From Oscillospiraceae bacterium (GTDB lineage: Bacteria; Bacillota; Clostridia; Oscillospirales; Oscillospiraceae): 5,610 nt of DNA. The position numbers and the translations under genes are program-made. This document shows positions 5,412 to 5,610 of the stretch, in pieces (positions within the stretch are counted from its first letter, which is position 1; the number at the start of each line of letters is the position of its first letter). Location: the NCBI GenBank assembly GCA_016290695.1, contig JAEEUX010000171.1, positions 1 through 5,610 on the forward strand, read 5' to 3'. A model generated the notes under the pieces. It made no database searches and was not told where the DNA came from. It saw only the letters and a list, made by a program, of their open reading frames with translations.

Positions 5412-5534
5412 GCATGTATGCAGTTGGGGTCTTGTAAACATTTAATATGGTTCATACCAAGCAAGTCGTCGCGCTCTATAATGCAAAATCTTACAATAAG
5501 CGAGTGCGGCTTCGCAAAACCTCAACCTTGATTT

Positions 5535-5556
5535 GCAGCGCGCATTGCTGCTTTTT
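5535..5556 (+). terminator. Small hairpin followed by five T (possible terminator)
   Basis: GCAGCG (5535-5540) pairs with TGCTGC (5546-5551), one pair being G-U, around CGCAT, and TTTTT follows directly at 5552-5556. The stem is short. It could terminate an upstream plus-strand transcript, perhaps a small RNA starting near 5489 downstream of TATAAT at 5477-5482. That TATAAT has no convincing -35 element. Confidence 0.45.
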
Positions 5557-5570
5557 CCAATAAACGCACA

Positions 5571-5597
5571 ATCCCCGCGCCCTGAGGACGCGGGGAT
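5571..5597. repeat. GC-rich hairpin near the right edge
   Basis: ATCCCCGCG (5571-5579) and CGCGGGGAT (5589-5597) form a perfect 9-bp stem around a 9-nt loop, CCCTGAGGA. Neither strand has a run of T after the stem, so a terminator call is weak. Confidence 0.5.
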
Positions 5598-5610
5598 CAT
5601 GCTGGAAGGA

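Larger units (their letters stand above)
5062..5610. other. Gene-free, palindrome-rich intergenic region
   Basis: No open frame here has a ribosome site together with protein-like composition; the longest frames simply run through palindromes. The region is occupied almost end to end by inverted repeats, entered separately. The first 60 bp hold only a 10-bp palindrome, CCATGCATGG (5082-5091). Positions 5412-5476 hold a minor TATG/CATA hairpin near 5446-5456 and nothing else I can support. The window ends with GGAAGGA (5604-5610), which may be the ribosome site of a plus-strand gene just outside. Confidence 0.75.

Noticed and set aside
5077..5462. Near-repeat TCATACCATGC (5077) and TCATACCAAGC (5452) as boundaries of an inserted element
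   Set aside because: Eleven bases with one mismatch and no inverted ends or transposase; compatible with chance.
5118..5464. Open frames on both strands in the right-hand intergenic region
   Set aside because: They run through palindromes, lack ribosome sites, have compositions rich in Arg, His, Pro and Cys, and overlap one another in several frames.

Overview
The window looks like a piece of a Clostridia-type Firmicute chromosome of moderate GC content. The grounds are the gene families, the AGGAGG-like ribosome sites, the short lipoprotein signal peptide, and two near-ideal vegetative (sigma-A) promoters. I cannot name a genus. All four complete genes and the one partial gene are ordinary, intact families. 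The unusual content is in the gaps, which are full of inverted repeats.

Layout. Positions 1-1634 (minus strand) hold an amino-acid ABC importer: a lipoprotein solute-binding protein (819-1634) followed by its HisM/GlnP-type permease (1-638, running off the left edge). A 180-bp gap between them has two well-formed stem-loops. Upstream of the binding protein is a consensus promoter (TTGACA, 17 bp, TATAAT). Its predicted start site sits within a few bases of a 160-bp element (1661-1820) whose ends pair over 19 bp and whose interior folds into a second stem of 17-21 bp plus smaller hairpins. This is either a structured leader RNA (its outline also recalls a 6S-like rod) or a MITE-like element captured as a leader.

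Positions 2012-3547 (plus strand, divergent) hold a cytoplasmic type I L-asparaginase and, 6 bp later, a Nudix hydrolase, very likely one operon. An asparaginase back to back with a polar amino-acid importer suggests amino-acid scavenging, though the transporter's substrate cannot be read from sequence. A near-consensus promoter overlapping a stem-loop (3585-3650) separates this pair from a MATE-family multidrug efflux protein (3691-5061), which ends at a strong GC-rich hairpin (5122-5144).

Positions 5062-5610 hold no convincing gene. In order they carry that terminator, a tandem array of about six short hairpins joined by a TGATGT-like linker at roughly 20-bp spacing (5154-5266), a nested GC-rich palindrome (5297-5362), another perfect palindrome (5390-5411), a small hairpin followed by five T (5535-5556), and a last GC-rich hairpin (5571-5597).

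The best candidates for something undescribed are the 160-bp leader element and the hairpin array. Both need genome-wide and covariation searches, which I could not run.
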